Assembly: GCA_003255065.1 (NCBI GenBank)
Contig: QAOA01007971.1
Coordinates: 444,370 to 508,369 of the forward strand
Direction: 5' to 3'
Source of the DNA: Cercis canadensis
Taxonomy: Eukaryota > Streptophyta > Magnoliopsida > Fabales > Fabaceae
Length of the DNA: 64,000 nucleotides
Position numbers and translations under genes: made by a program. Within the stretch, counting starts at the first letter, position 1, and each line of letters opens with the position of its first letter. The notes beneath the pieces were generated by a model that made no database searches, was not told the DNA's origin, and saw only the letters and a program-made list of their open reading frames with translations. Below, piece by piece: positions 35,976-51,480 of this stretch.

Positions 35976-38038
35976 GCAAGGTCACAAGCCTATGAATGTG
36001 AAGGATGATACATAATTACATCCATTTATGCAGGGGCTTAGCTCAGAGAATCCAAAAGCCAAAAGGGAAATGTGAAGTGTTTTAATTGAATGTTAATTTG
36101 ATCCCTTTAAGCAAAGATAGGCCCTTTTTAAGGTTCAATCAGAAAGTAGAGCTTAGAGCGAAACCATTAATTGCTTTATACTGTTTCAATATGTATTTGT
36201 ACTCTATGTAAATGGTGAAGCTTAAGGAACAGAAAACATGCTTGAGGATTTCCATTTGTTTCCCTCTTATGCCACTTAATTTTATTTATTTTTAACACTC
36301 TTTTACTTATCAGAATATGATGCTCAGTATGAAGCTGATGCTGGGGTTTTTGCTGTTATGTTCTTACATTTTTTTTTCTTTGGCAGTAATGATCTTACTC
36401 CTTCAAGCTATATTGCATGTCATATAAATTTGATGGTATTTGTGGGTTTCGCTTGTGTCAAGATGTTACTCAAGACTCTGCCATAATTTTGGGTGCTTGA
36501 GTTTGTCTTCTATGGAGGGAGCTCTATGTATGAGAGGGCTGAAAATGAGCCATTGGTGTTTATAGAATAGGTGCACTTCACTGGTTTAACTAATGCTACC
36601 AAGATATAACCTGGCATCCTGTGTTCATACAAGCTATCGTTCTTTTACCCAACTTTTTTGGGTGAATTTCGTTTATTGGATTAATTTTTTAGATTTATTA
36701 TCTGATGATATTTCTAGCAATATCGATTTTATCAATTTTTAGATATATTATTTGACGATAATGTATTGCTTCATATTAGCAAGTTTCAATTTTTCTACCT
36801 TGAAATTAAAACCAAGCCAATACTTTCTCCTTTCCCTTCAAAAATTTTGAACCAACCCAACCCAGTTAGAGTTGAAACCAAGCCTGGTAATCTGTTTTCT
36901 CAGATTGGTCAAGGTTCTTAACACCCTAATTTGATATTCTACTGGTAATTATTATTACTATACAAAATTCAAGAATAAAGATAATCGTTCCGAGTACAAT
37001 TTCTTTAGTCACTGCAGGTACCTTCAATAAACTACAGGGTTCTCCTACAATTTCATGTCAAATATAGACTGCAGGTACTATCAATAAACTACAGGTTTTT
37101 CCCAAAATTTAATGTCAAATATAATACCAAGAATTGCAACTGTTCTTGGTCCTTCTTAATGCCTCTATTAAACATGGCACTAATATTTAGTTGCTCAAGA
37201 TCCTAAGGGCTCATTTTGGTAAAAATTGGATGCATTCTAGCAAAGACTGGAATCAACTGAACTCAGACATTAGCACACATGATACAACTAGTCCAAGGAT
37301 CTTCTAAAAAGGTTAAGGGTTCAAATTCCCATCCCATATCGGGTCTCCTATCTATCTAATTTTTTTTTAATTAAAAAGAAAAGAAAAACTCTGAACATAG
37401 TGCAAATTATACATAAGGAGTCGTTATTCCATACTCTAGTTTGCTAATGCCACATATTTTTTAATGTTTGAATATGATATAAACTAAATTACCCTCATTT
37501 AAAAATAAAAAGTTTGTAAAATTTGACTAATCATAATATTCTTTCTAACTCTTATTAATTGTAACTTCATTTTTTACTTAGAAAAAGAATATATGATTAG
37601 TCAATTTTAAAAATTTTATTTTTGAATAAGGGTAATTTAGTCTATATCATATTTAAACATTAAAGAGGAGGTCACATTAGCAACCTAAGATGTGAAAATA
37701 GCGACTCCCTGTACATAAAGGGGGACATGTATCCGGGTACCATCAACCCANTCAATTTTAAAAACTTTATTTTTGAATAAGGGTAATTTAGTCTATATCA
37801 TATTTAAACATTAAAGAGGAGGTCACATTAGCAACCTAAGATGTGAAAATAGCGACTCCCTGTACATAAAGGGGGACATGTATCCGGGTACCATCAACCC
37901 AATGCAGAATGAGCACCAAACATTAGTAGAACACCAACACTGCGCAGTGTATTGTGTACCAAACAACATTTTAGGACATTATTATTTCAGAATCACAAAG
38001 GTAACAAACACCAGAACTGAAGTAGCTTAAACTGAAAT
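35976..38038. other. Convergent spacer between SECE1 and cysteine synthase
   Basis: No gene. It holds a 57-bp tandem repeat at 37012-37125 (each unit starts ctgcaggta and contains caataaactacagg), an assembly-type duplication at 37601-37901, and a possible tRNA-like B box (ggttcaaattccc) near 37318 without a matching A box. Confidence 0.6.
37601..37901. repeat. Artificial direct duplication around an N
   Basis: Bases 37601-37750 and 37752-37901 are the same 150-bp sequence (one difference, aaattttatt versus aaactttatt) separated by an N at 37751. Confidence 0.9.
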
Positions 38039-42008
<3,970 letters not shown>

Positions 42009-42217
42009 GGTATCAGCTTACTGCAACGCTGAAAAACAAAGATACACTTTCTAATATCAAGAAATCCATTTACCCACGAAACTATAAGATTTCTATACAG
42101 AGAAAATCCAATGAAGGGAAAAAAAAAAACTTTTCTCTAAAAACTCAAAAAATTTCAATCTTTTTCAGCTAAGAATCAATGCTAAATCTCAAAACTTCTT
42201 CTTTGTCATCACCTTTC

Positions 42218-42646
42218 TCCGGCACCAAACGGCTTGGATATCAGAAATGAAAAATCTGCAACCTTGAAATACCCGTTTCCAAGATGGAATTAAATAGGAT
42301 AACACGAAAATATTCCGATTATGTATAATAAATCCACGGATTCCCTTTGATAGTGACGGACTTTTATTTGTTTAGACGTAATAAGCACTGATCTAGAAGC
42401 ATAATTAACAATTAACAGCTTAACAGCTTATNTCCGGCACCAAACGGCTAGGATATCAGAAATGAAAAATCTGCAACCTTGAAATACCCGTTTCCAAGAT
42501 GGAATTAAATAGGATAACACGAAAATATTCCGATTATGTATAATAAATCCACGGATTCCCTTTGATAGTGACGGACTTTTATTTGTTTAGACGTAATAAG
42601 CACTGATCTAGAAGCATAATTAACAATTAACAGCTTAACAGCTTAT
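42218..42646. repeat. Artificial direct duplication around an N
   Basis: Bases 42218-42431 and 42433-42646 are the same 214-bp sequence (one visible difference, cggcttggat versus cggctaggat) separated by an N at 42432. It sits in the leader or promoter of the cysteine synthase gene and so doubles part of that region on paper only. Confidence 0.9.
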
Positions 42647-45099
42647 CTAATAGTAGGATTAGAAAAGAAGAAAAGTCACCTTTAGAAATGACAATAGTCG
42701 CAACTCACGAGCGTTCGCAGCTGAAAAACGATGACCTGCAAAGTGCTAAGCAAGTCAAGCTGAAAGAGGACGACAATTTATAGTAAAACATTTGTGACAT
42801 ATATGATGTCATAATTAACATGATAATATCCTATTTTGTTTATAATGGTTATCTCTAGTTTTAAGCAATTGACTAAATTAGCTGCCACACAAACAAGCAG
42901 ACAAGTCAAAGCGAATTGACACATTATGAACTTGGCCTGTTTTTAGTCTGAAGGAAAATGAAATAAAATTCAGTTCCATTTTTGTTTTTTTCTTTTCTTT
43001 CTTACAAACAATGGGTGGTCGTGAATGTATGCAATGAGATTGAATACTTGCGTTTGAAAGCTTCCGAGTATTTTTTAGTGATTTAATGAGATTATTGTCA
43101 ATGAATGCAATGAGATTTTTTTTTTTCTTTTTGAGGGAAAATGCAAAGAGATTTATAGTTAACCATTTAATTATTTTTTTTGGTTAGAATTTATAAGTAC
43201 TAAATAGCAATTATCACACCGTTTCACACTATCTATATTAAATATTGAATTTAATTAAGTTTACTTGAATTTTTTTTCATTACAAGAAAACACTTATTTT
43301 TTAATAAAAAATTTTAACAGAACAAATTACCGTTAAAATTTTTTAAAAATTTTAACGATAATTTTAACATAAAACATCTTTTGAAAATTCCAAGAGAATT
43401 TAGGTATGGTTGAAATTTTTTTTATTGCTCAATGACACCACTATAGTTAATGTAAGCATTCCTCTTGAACTTAACCAAGTTCACGTCAAATGAAAAGTCA
43501 AATTCAATTTCCACTTTGTTTCTTTTTTTGGGATTTTTTTTTTCTTTCTTGCAAAAAAATTAATGGGTATTTGTCAATGTATGTTATGAAATATTGGCAT
43601 AATGGACGTTGGATCCTATTATGTTAAAGAGCTCTCTATTATTATTTTTTTTTATAGAAATATTAAAGAATAATATTCTCTGTAAATTAGATATTCTTAC
43701 ATTTTTCACATTAGTAGAAATAACAATTTAGGTTTAATTGGATCCTTTGCACTTTATTTTGTATGACTACAATATTGTGTTAAAGAATTGTGTCTTGAAC
43801 ATTTCTCCAATTGAAAAGTTCCTCCACAAGTGCTGCCTGTGCCACTGCACAGATAGTATTTTCCATTTGTAACAACCCTGCTTCATGAAAGTAAATAAGA
43901 TTTGATAGTGATCCTTGACTATGTTATCTACGTACAATTGAGTAAACCTTGGATTATTGACTACCTTTTTTCTTCTTTATTCTCCTTCGAATGGATGATT
44001 GAAATTTGAGTTACATCATAATGAACTGTTAGTTCCCTGTATTATGAAAATGTTGTCACAGAGATACAACCAAGCAAGAAGACTTTTCTTGCACGTTTGT
44101 CTCAAGAGTTATTGAAGGATCACTTGACTTTTCGTGAATATGTACATATGGACCATATGGATTTGTGCTAAGTGATAATAATGCATAGCATTCCAATTTT
44201 CCAGCTGGGTCACGAGCTCCTTGTCATCTATCAGTGATGTAATATGAAGGGTAGTTTTTCTATTCTTGTCATGAAATGTGATTTGAGCACATTTGGATGG
44301 ATTTTGGTAAGACACTACTAGACATTACATTTTGATGTAGATTGTCCCATTATAAGAGTGAAAAGTGATGAGAATCTTTGACACAAGCATGCACAAAAAG
44401 AAATCTAGCACTCAAGTTAAGCAATATTTTTGTCAATATTAAGAGGTTTATCACTAACTTTATAGAGATGAAGCTTATAGAGCAAGTGGGCTAAAACCCA
44501 AGTTCATATATGACTTGTTATTCAATCTGTTTCCTACAAATGCATAAACGGATCCTTATTGGTGTATTGTTGTCTCCTAATATACTGAAAACTGAAAAGT
44601 ATTTAAAGAGAAAAAAGCATGGAGCTTTTATAGAAGAGGGTATTATGTTAATAGATGAGTTCATGCAGAGATAATGAGTCATTTTCAGCTACTTGCAAGA
44701 ATTTTTTTCTCTTCAGAACTACTTGGGGAATTTATATAATGTACTGGCCAGGTTATGCTTTTATGATTAGACAATACTAAATATTTTTCCTGTTTTAATC
44801 CCCCAACAAGCTTTTTAGCTTTTGTGAACTTGTTCCCTTGGAATCTTCTATTCAAGGAACGAAAGGTTAGGTACTGAAATGTGTTTGCTGAAGAAACTAT
44901 TTTTGGAATTAACAAGATAATTTGAAGACAACAGTTTTTTTTTTCTTCTAAAACCAGTGTCAAGTACTGCGTTCTCAAATTTATAGAATTAATCATTTCT
45001 ACATAACACTCTTTCCATTCATTCATTCATGCAGAAATAGATAGTAGTGAAACAAGAAAGCATCCTAGGAACCAAGAGGAGGAGGAGAAAGAAATAAAA
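42647..45099. other. Gene-free spacer
   Basis: The cysteine synthase promoter side, then AT-rich DNA with small hairpins (for example accgttaaaattttttaaa at about 43331 facing its complement). No gene is supported before the transposase relic. Confidence 0.5.
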
Positions 45100-46433
45100 A
45101 TGGTTGTTGCTAGTGTTCTTACTTTGCTTTTGGGTGTAGTAGTTACTTGGTACACTGATAAATATCTGATCAAGGAACCATCACGTAATTGGGGATTAGA
45201 TAGACAAAGTTTTCTTAATCATCTTTATAGAGGAGCAGAAAAAGATTGTATTGAACAACTAAGGGTGAGTAAAAGAGGGTTCCTTAAACTTTGTAGAATT
45301 CTACAAGAGAAAGGTGGATTGACTAGAACAAGAAATGTTCCTGTAAGTGAAGCTGTGGCAATGTTTTTACATATCCTAACTCACAATCTAACATTTAGAG
45401 TGATTCATTTTAGTTATTATCGATCCAAAGAAAGCACAAGTAGGCAATTCAATAATGTGTTGCAAGCTGTAATGAAAGTGAGCATAGATTATTTGAAGTA
45501 TCATGCCTTTAATCTCGAGGATTCAGAAATAAGCAAATGGAGATGGTTTGAGGTAATTTATTTATTATTAGGAAATATTATAATTTGTTTATTTGTCATT
45601 TGGAGTGGCTTATTTATGTTTTATAATTATTTTAGAATTATGTGAGAGCGCTTGATAGGACACACATTCCAGTAACCGTTAATGTTGAGGATTGACCTAA
45701 TTTTCACAAATGTCTTAGCAACTTGTGGCCTAATTTAAAGTTTATTTACATGTTACCTAGTTGGGAAGGGTCAGCGACGGATTCTCAAGTTTTGCGAGAT
45801 GCATTATGCCGTCAAAACAGTCTCCAAATTCCAAATGGTAATTACTTGGATGTTAATTTGATTATATTCTATATTTAATAAAAAATAGTGATTTTAAATC
45901 ATCCTGTAGATAAATATTTTGTGGTTGATGCGAGATACACTAATGGCCCTAAATTTTTAGCACCTTATCGAGGGACTAGATATCATCTAAATGAGTGGAA
46001 TGGAAATACCCTAGGAAACTACAAGGAGTTGTTCAATCTTCGGCATTTGATAGCAAGGAATGCAATAGAAAGATCATTTGGGTTATTAAAGAAAAGATAG
46101 AGTATATTAAGGACACCTTTTTTTTTTATATATATAAAAACACAAATAAGGATTTGTAATGCATGTTTTATACTTCATAATTTTATAAGGATGGAACTAG
46201 AAAATGATCCAATTTTAGAGGTCCAATGTTTAGAGCTTCTAGCTTTAGTGGATGAAGAGATAGCAAATCATCCTTCAGGGGGAAGAGGCATAGTTAACAC
46301 TCAATAAGAGATTACTTTCATTCAAGTTACCAAGAATTGGATAATATTTCGAGAAACTTTAGCAAGGAATATGTTTGCTGATTATCAAACACGAAGAAAT
46401 AGAAATGCAATTCAAGCTAGAAATAATATTTAG
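45100..46433 (+). pseudogene. PIF/Harbinger transposase (HARBI1-like) relic
   Basis: The first part (45100-45552) is open and reads as the N-terminal domain of plant HARBI1-like proteins: DCIEQLRVSKRGFLKLCRIL, VPVSEAVAMFLHIL, then RSKESTSRQFNNVLQAV. A GT and an ag at 45634 suggest an intron, followed by NYVRALDRTHIPV (family GAIDGTHI, catalytic Asp kept, Gly changed), a TGA at 45693-45695, [15 protein letters not shown], then DKYFVVDARYTNGPKFLAPYRGTRYHLNEW and NAIERSFGLLKKR followed by TAG at 46098-46100. The last part is in another frame (FILHNFIRMELENDP, WIIFRETLARNMFADY) with a natural stop at 46431-46433. The piece between VNVED and PNFHK lacks the usual RKG block. Dead DDE transposase; its TIRs were not found. 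Confidence 0.88.
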
Positions 46434-46663
46434 GGAAATTTTTCTTAAAATCTTTAGCTAAGATATGTGTAAATTTTAATTGACCTTGCAAAAAGGGAAA
46501 TTCTGTAACTTTGGCATGCTTTTGTAATTTGTTGGTTTATTAAAAAATTGAGAATCTGTTGTTGTTTTATTTGGCTTAGGTGAACATGTACATGCATATT
46601 TGAAGAATTTAGGAAAAGAGAGTAGGGAAGTGATCATAGCCTTTTGCCTCCCAAGGTTTTGCA

Positions 46664-47786
46664 AGCAATTTGACTGAAATAATACAGTTGTATAAATTAT
46701 TTATACAAATGAGACATTTTTTAAACTATTTACGTAAAATGAGCACTTTTAAATATTTTATTAATTTTTTAATTAAAGTTAAATACGCTTTTACTTGTGT
46801 AAAGCGTATATAAATTGAACACACTTTAGAGTATTTTAACCCAAAAATATATATACTATTCACGGGGTACCCGTGAAAAGAGACATACTTTACCTTAAAA
46901 GTGTTTTTCCAAAGAACATGATTTACAAAAAAAAGCAATCACATTTTTGCCCAAAAAAGAGTCACGTTTTAACCCAAAAATGAGTCACATTTTTGCCAAA
47001 AAAGAGACACACTTTGGACATGTGAAATACACTTTTGCCCAGAAGCATGTCCCTCCCTCCCAAGTTCTAGCATTTTCCATAGCACACAACAGACATGGAT
47101 GGATCCTATAACCCAAGCCCAATCGTAGGGGATAGAAAGGCCCTCCAAGGAAATACGGAAACTTCACCCAGAAAAGGAAAAAGAAAAGAAAAAAAGGAGA
47201 TACATGCTATAATGTAACAAATGAAAATGTCTCATATATATTAAGAAAGAACATGAGTAAAAGGACGTCTACCATGAAAAGATTAATTTCATACAAAATG
47301 TTGATATATTCTTTATATATATATTCTATTTGAATTTAACATAAAGAAAAGTTCATAAAAAAAAAATCACATTTGTCTATTAAAAAAAAGAAGAAGAAAT
47401 CACATTTTAGTGCTATACAAAACACACTTTTGGTAAAAGCGTGTCTCCTTTTTGGCAAAAATGTGACTCTTTTTTGGGCCAAAACATGACTTTTTTTTGG
47501 GCAAAAGTATGATTGTTTTTCTTGTAAAACGTATTCTTTAGGAAAATGTTTTTTAGGTAAAGCGTGTCTCTTTTTATGGCTACCCAATAAATAGTATATA
47601 CGTTTTTGGGTTGAAATACTCTAAAGCGTTTTTAGTTTATATACATTTTACGCAAACAAAAACGTGTTTAACTCTAATGGAGCAATCAATAAAATATTCA
47701 AATGTGTCAATTTTACGTAAATAATTTGAAAAATATTTAATTTGTATAAATCATTTATACAAGTGTATTATTTCAATCAAATTGCT
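46664..47786. mobile_element. Mutator-like long-TIR element
   Basis: The two arms (about 46664-47030 and 47400-47786) are imperfect complements over nearly 370 bases, starting agcaatttgactgaaataat on the left and ending attatttcaatcaaattgct on the right. The flanks aggttttgca (46654-46663) and aggttctgcg (47787-47796) agree at 8 of 10 positions, like a 9-10-bp target duplication of Mutator type. Each arm contains a string of units of about 28 bp with the core gagtcacatttttgcccaaa. The centre has no transposase. It lies between the Harbinger relic and the POLD4 relic. Confidence 0.75.
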
Positions 47787-47869
47787 AGGTTCTGCGTCAT
47801 ATATTTGTTATTTTCTATTGATTTCCTTTTATGAGGTAATAAATTGGCTTCATCTCCCTTCGGTTGATA

Positions 47870-48073
47870 GATGATTACCATGAGTACGAGGAGATTTTGC
47901 GGCAATTTGACATGAACATGGCTTATGGGCCTCGCCTTGGCATGAGCAGATTAGCGTAATGGGAGCGTGCTCGTAATATAAATTTAAATCCTCCTGAGAA
48001 AATTCAGAGGCTTTTGAAAAGTGGGAACTGGGAAGTGTCGGCAGCAACAAACTCTTTTCAATATTATTGTTAA
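47870..48073 (+). pseudogene. DNA polymerase delta subunit 4 (POLD4) relic
   Basis: After an ag acceptor-like site the frame reads DDYHEYEEILRQFDMNMAYG, PRLGMSRLA, a TAA at 47957-47959, then WERARNINLNPPEKIQRLLK and stops at 48071-48073. This is the conserved C-terminal block of POLD4 (family text: LRQFDMNxxYGPCxGMxRLxRWERAxxLGLNPP), the smallest subunit of replicative DNA polymerase delta. The cysteine of the YGPC motif is arginine here and the residue before WERA is a stop. No upstream exon was found; the Mutator-like element ends only 84 bases before. A gene fragment, possibly captured or left behind. Confidence 0.75.
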
Positions 48074-48798
48074 ATTACTCTTTTTTATAATAGAGTGTAT
48101 TTAAATAAAATATTTTATAAATTTATGTATTTAAAATATTACATTTCAATTACATATATTTGAAATTTATAAGAATTTGTCAAATACCTTATCTAAACAC
48201 AACCTAAGTCTCTTTCTGAGTAATCTTAACAGCACACCTCCAACATATACTTAGTATAATCAGAGAAAAGTTTTAATAAATAGTAACCTAAAATTCGAAC
48301 ATTCACTAGTTTAAAACTAAAACTTGTTTGAATATAAAGAACAATCGTGTAAAGGTTTTTTTTCAAAAAAGAAATTAGATATAATTTTTTTATGCGCATG
48401 TTTTATCCTAAGAATCATTAACCACTTTTTGAATTCCATCAACCATAAATTTTATGGTTAATGCAATCCACGAAGCGATTAATGTTCCTTGAAGCAATCC
48501 ACTGTTTAGCAATTCTTCCATTTAAAATTTTTAAAGATTCTAAACAAAACAAAAGAAAATGTGGCTTTGCGAACCTGCTAGTGGTGTTTTTACTGTACAG
48601 TGTATACCGCGACATGGCCAATAGGCAATAGCCGCAATAGCATATTGGAACTCTTGCTTGCATATCTTCTCAAAAAACGTGTTATATATACAGAATAGTT
48701 AAAAATGAAGATACAAAACCTTATCCTTTTACCCACCACACGCCTCGCCATCCCATCTTAGGAGCGCTTCCCTGAGAAAGCCCATAGACAAAACAAAC
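48074..48798. other. Spacer and ferredoxin C promoter region
   Basis: AT-rich for 400 bases, then a more balanced region. A taaaattttatggtta-type inverted word occurs near 48446. Otherwise nothing is recognised. Confidence 0.4.
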
Positions 48799-49260
48799 AT
48801 GGCAAGCCTTCACTTCACTCCATCATCTCCATCTCTCACTTTTCCCAAACGAAACCCCACCAAGCTCTCCTCTTCTTTTCAGCTGCATTCTATTACTCGC
48901 CTACGCCTTGCCTCACGCCCAACATCAATATCATCATTCACTGTCCGCTCCTACAAAGTTGTGATAGAACACGAGGGCCAGTCCACGGAACTTGAGGTTG
49001 AACCAGACGAGAGCATTCTATCAAAGGCAATTGACTCTGGCTTGACTGTGCCCCATGACTGCAAGCTTGGGGTTTGCATGACTTGCCCTGCTCGCCTAAT
49101 AAGTGGCACTGTTGATCAGAGCGAAGGGATGCTCAGTGATGATGTGGTGGAGCGTGGCTATGCACTTTTATGCTCTGCATACCCAAGATCTGATTGTCAT
49201 ATTCGGACTATCCCAGAAGATGAGCTGCTCTCACTGCAATTAGCAACAGCCGATGACTAA
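48799..49260 (+). CDS. FDC1: Ferredoxin C1, chloroplastic 2Fe-2S protein
   Basis: A single-exon gene of 153 residues. Residues 1-50 form a Ser/Thr/Arg-rich plastid transit peptide (MASLHFTPSSPSLTFPKR). The 2Fe-2S ferredoxin domain follows; the cluster ligands are Cys88, Cys93 and Cys96 in PHDCKLGVCMTCPARL and Cys125 in YALLCSAYP. The changed spacing near the cluster (GVCMTCPA instead of GSCSSCAG) and the C-terminal tail ending LLSLQLATADD mark it as FdC rather than a photosynthetic ferredoxin. FdC1 accepts electrons from photosystem I but does not reduce NADP efficiently (family knowledge). In Arabidopsis FdC1 (At4g14890) follows cytosolic OAS-TL, as here. Confidence 0.95.
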   Translation: MASLHFTPSSPSLTFPKRNPTKLSSSFQLHSITRLRLASRPTSISSFTVRSYKVVIEHEGQSTELEVEPDESILSKAIDSGLTVPHDCKLGVCMTCPARLISGTVDQSEGMLSDDVVERGYALLCSAYPRSDCHIRTIPEDELLSLQLATADD

Positions 49261-49714
49261 TCTGATTTGAGTTCTGAATAGAACTGCCATGTTGCTTTGG
49301 ATTTTGATTTTGTATTTTTGAATGGAACTGAGTTTGCTTGTTTCTAATAATACTCCAATCATATTGGTTGTAGTAGCGTAACAAAAGCAGATAATAGTGT
49401 ATCTCTTGGCATTTTATGAAAACAAAAAAAAAATTGGACATGGAATCATCTAATCGGGCGACATGTAAAGCAGTAAAAGATGAATTTTATTCGCATTTAC
49501 AAGGGCAAAATCTGCACTGATAGAATCCATGAGTTGGGCTTTCATGGTGAAATGGGAATATCACTTCCTTTGAAAGGGGCTTACTTATAGCTTCCATGCT
49601 TGTGAAATGATGCACATCCATAACATATAACCTCTGGCAAATTGATAACGTGAATTAGTTGCACTTTGAGCACAAAAAGAGGCTTTACTTTCAATGAAAT
49701 ACATAACCAAGTTA

Positions 49715-50809
49715 TCAGATGCGATGATGAAAGCCAGCTGGAAAAGCATGTTTTTGGGTTATATGTGGCTGAGGGGCCTTCTTTGATCTTCTTTGCTTAA
49801 TCTTATTCTTAACCTTCACATTAATGCCATTATTAATGATAGACTGAAGAACAATCTGAAGCTTCCCCTCCAATTTTTCTCCTCTCCTTGGGGTGTAAAT
49901 CACATCATGAATATCATCAGCCAAGGCTCTCTGAGCCAGAATTGCCCCTACAGCAGCACAAGTAGTTGAATTCTTAGTTGAACCCAGGTCAAACTTCATG
50001 TCCTTGGAAATAGAATGTGCCACAGCAACGACCTTGCTAGTTACCCTATGAACAATGCAAGCACGGACAGAGGCTTTCGACATAAAAATGTCCAGGCAAA
50101 ATGGTAAATGATAAGGAGCTGTAAGCTGGTTAAAGGTGGGAGTCCTCTGCTTCTTGCTCCCAAGAGAAGTACCACTAATTTCATCAACCTGAGGTATAAC
50201 ACTTCTAGTGCTTGTGACTTGGCGGACTTTGGGAAGCTTTTCATCTTTGGAGGTCATTTTAGGACTGGGATCGGCTTTCTTTTCCTCCTTCAAATTTTCC
50301 TTCCTGACATCTTTTCCCTTTGAAGATTTCTTCCGGTGGAATTCTAGATTGTATTCTTCAAACTCTATGGAACGACGCTCGAGTTTATAGAATAAATTGC
50401 CACGAATTCTCATATTATCGATCTCTTCAAAATCCAGATCGCCCTCAACATGGGAGGAATGAAAATCAACACGTTCATCAATCATTTCGTGGCCTAAAGA
50501 ACTTGCTCCCGATGCAGCCCAATCTGTTCCTCGCCAAGCTTGTGCCAACCCTGATGAGACCCGCCAAGCATCATGATCCACAAGCTCAATATCATAACCA
50601 TTGGAAGGTTGATTACAATCAGAGAACAATGGTGAAAGACGAAGGCTGCTAGAACGATCAGAAGCTGGTTTGGAATGAGGATCAGCCCTGTCTTCCTTGT
50701 CAGTTATGGTCGTGAAGCCCTTCAAGCAAAAATTTAATGTCCTTACAAGAAGATGTGAATTGTACACTGAAGCCAAGGCAACACCTCTCTTTATGAGCAT
50801 AGGCACCAT
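49715..50809 (-). CDS. Ribosomal L18p/L5e family protein with a long N-terminal extension
   Basis: An open frame of 364 residues. The uL18-type domain lies at about 236-342 (RACIVHRVTSKVVAVAHSIS, STTCAAVGAILAQRALADDI, IVLQSIINNGINVKVKNK), followed by a basic tail. The first 230 residues are polar, with charged KSSKGKDVRKENLKEEKK at 161-178, and have no domain I recognise. uL18 proteins bind 5S rRNA; the extension and basic tail suggest an organelle or specialised role, which is inference. It corresponds in family and neighbourhood to At3g22450. Its 3' end faces FdC1, and its 5' side carries the FRIGIDA-like relic. An alternative start is Met4. Confidence 0.85.
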   Translation of the reverse strand: MVPMLIKRGVALASVYNSHLLVRTLNFCLKGFTTITDKEDRADPHSKPASDRSSSLRLSPLFSDCNQPSNGYDIELVDHDAWRVSSGLAQAWRGTDWAASGASSLGHEMIDERVDFHSSHVEGDLDFEEIDNMRIRGNLFYKLERRSIEFEEYNLEFHRKKSSKGKDVRKENLKEEKKADPSPKMTSKDEKLPKVRQVTSTRSVIPQVDEISGTSLGSKKQRTPTFNQLTAPYHLPFCLDIFMSKASVRACIVHRVTSKVVAVAHSISKDMKFDLGSTKNSTTCAAVGAILAQRALADDIHDVIYTPRRGEKLEGKLQIVLQSIINNGINVKVKNKIKQRRSKKAPQPHITQKHAFPAGFHHRI

Positions 50810-51125
50810 GATCAGAGCTCTAAAACTGAACCAGAAAAAATTAGATGCCTGCGTTTACAAGAGGAAGAAGTGAACTATGTGGGGAGAGAATATAAACCCA
50901 AAATGTGGATACTGGATGTGAAAGCTCATAGAAGCAAATCATCGAATACTTGGCATGCATTTGCAGATAATCTCCAAAACTCTACCACCGACAAAGACAA
51001 TAATTTGATCATGTCAAAATAGATATGTTCAAATTACTGGGGTTTACATGGCCACCAGCTTCTGAGAAGAAAACTTATTTAAAGCACATAATTTTCACTT
51101 GTTTAGTTACAGCTGATAATATTGT
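50810..51125. other. Upstream of the L18-family gene
   Basis: Leader and promoter of the minus-strand L18-family gene. No other feature. Confidence 0.4.
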
Positions 51126-51480
51126 ACAATTCAGAGAGCAAATGCTTATGACGGAGTATAAAGAAACAAGAATATGAAGCTGATTACAAGGGCAAGAAGA
51201 AAACAGATAGATATGGTTTTCCACCATAACGATTATTAAAAGGGAAAAGGTAACAAAGAGAAGGTAAACAAAATACCAGGCATAATTTCATCGCCGTGAC
51301 CAAGAGAAACAGTCAAACAAGCAAGCTTGGGCATCTTTCACTCCAACCTGAACACAATCACAACCTACACAAATCCAAATCCTCCTTGTTCACAATCCCA
51401 CAAGTCACAAGATGTTAAGGAGTTATGAGCCGGGTCTTCACATTCACTATCTTCCGAGCTCGCTCTTCCCAGTTCCCAGC
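51126..51480 (-). pseudogene. Relic of a FRIGIDA-like 4 gene segment
   Basis: On the minus strand broken frames give HLVTCGIVNKEDLDL and MPKLACLTVSLGHGDE, then MPGILF. The intact gene at 58011-58920 has HLVTFGIVKKEDLNLYR and MPKLAVSLGLGDEMPGMLF. The likeness runs on past the splice donor into intron 1: cagagagcaaatgcttatg at about 51134 matches 57906. So this is a genomic fragment copy (exon 1 end plus intron 1), not a retrocopy. Small insertions and stops show that it is dead. Confidence 0.85.

Noticed and set aside
37261..37370. Possible tRNA-derived SINE (B box ggttcaaattccc)
   Set aside because: No A box at the right distance and no defined tail or target duplication.
46855..46885. Palindrome ttcacggg/cccgtgaa as an operator-like site
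   Set aside because: It lies within the arm of the long-TIR element and has no gene beside it.
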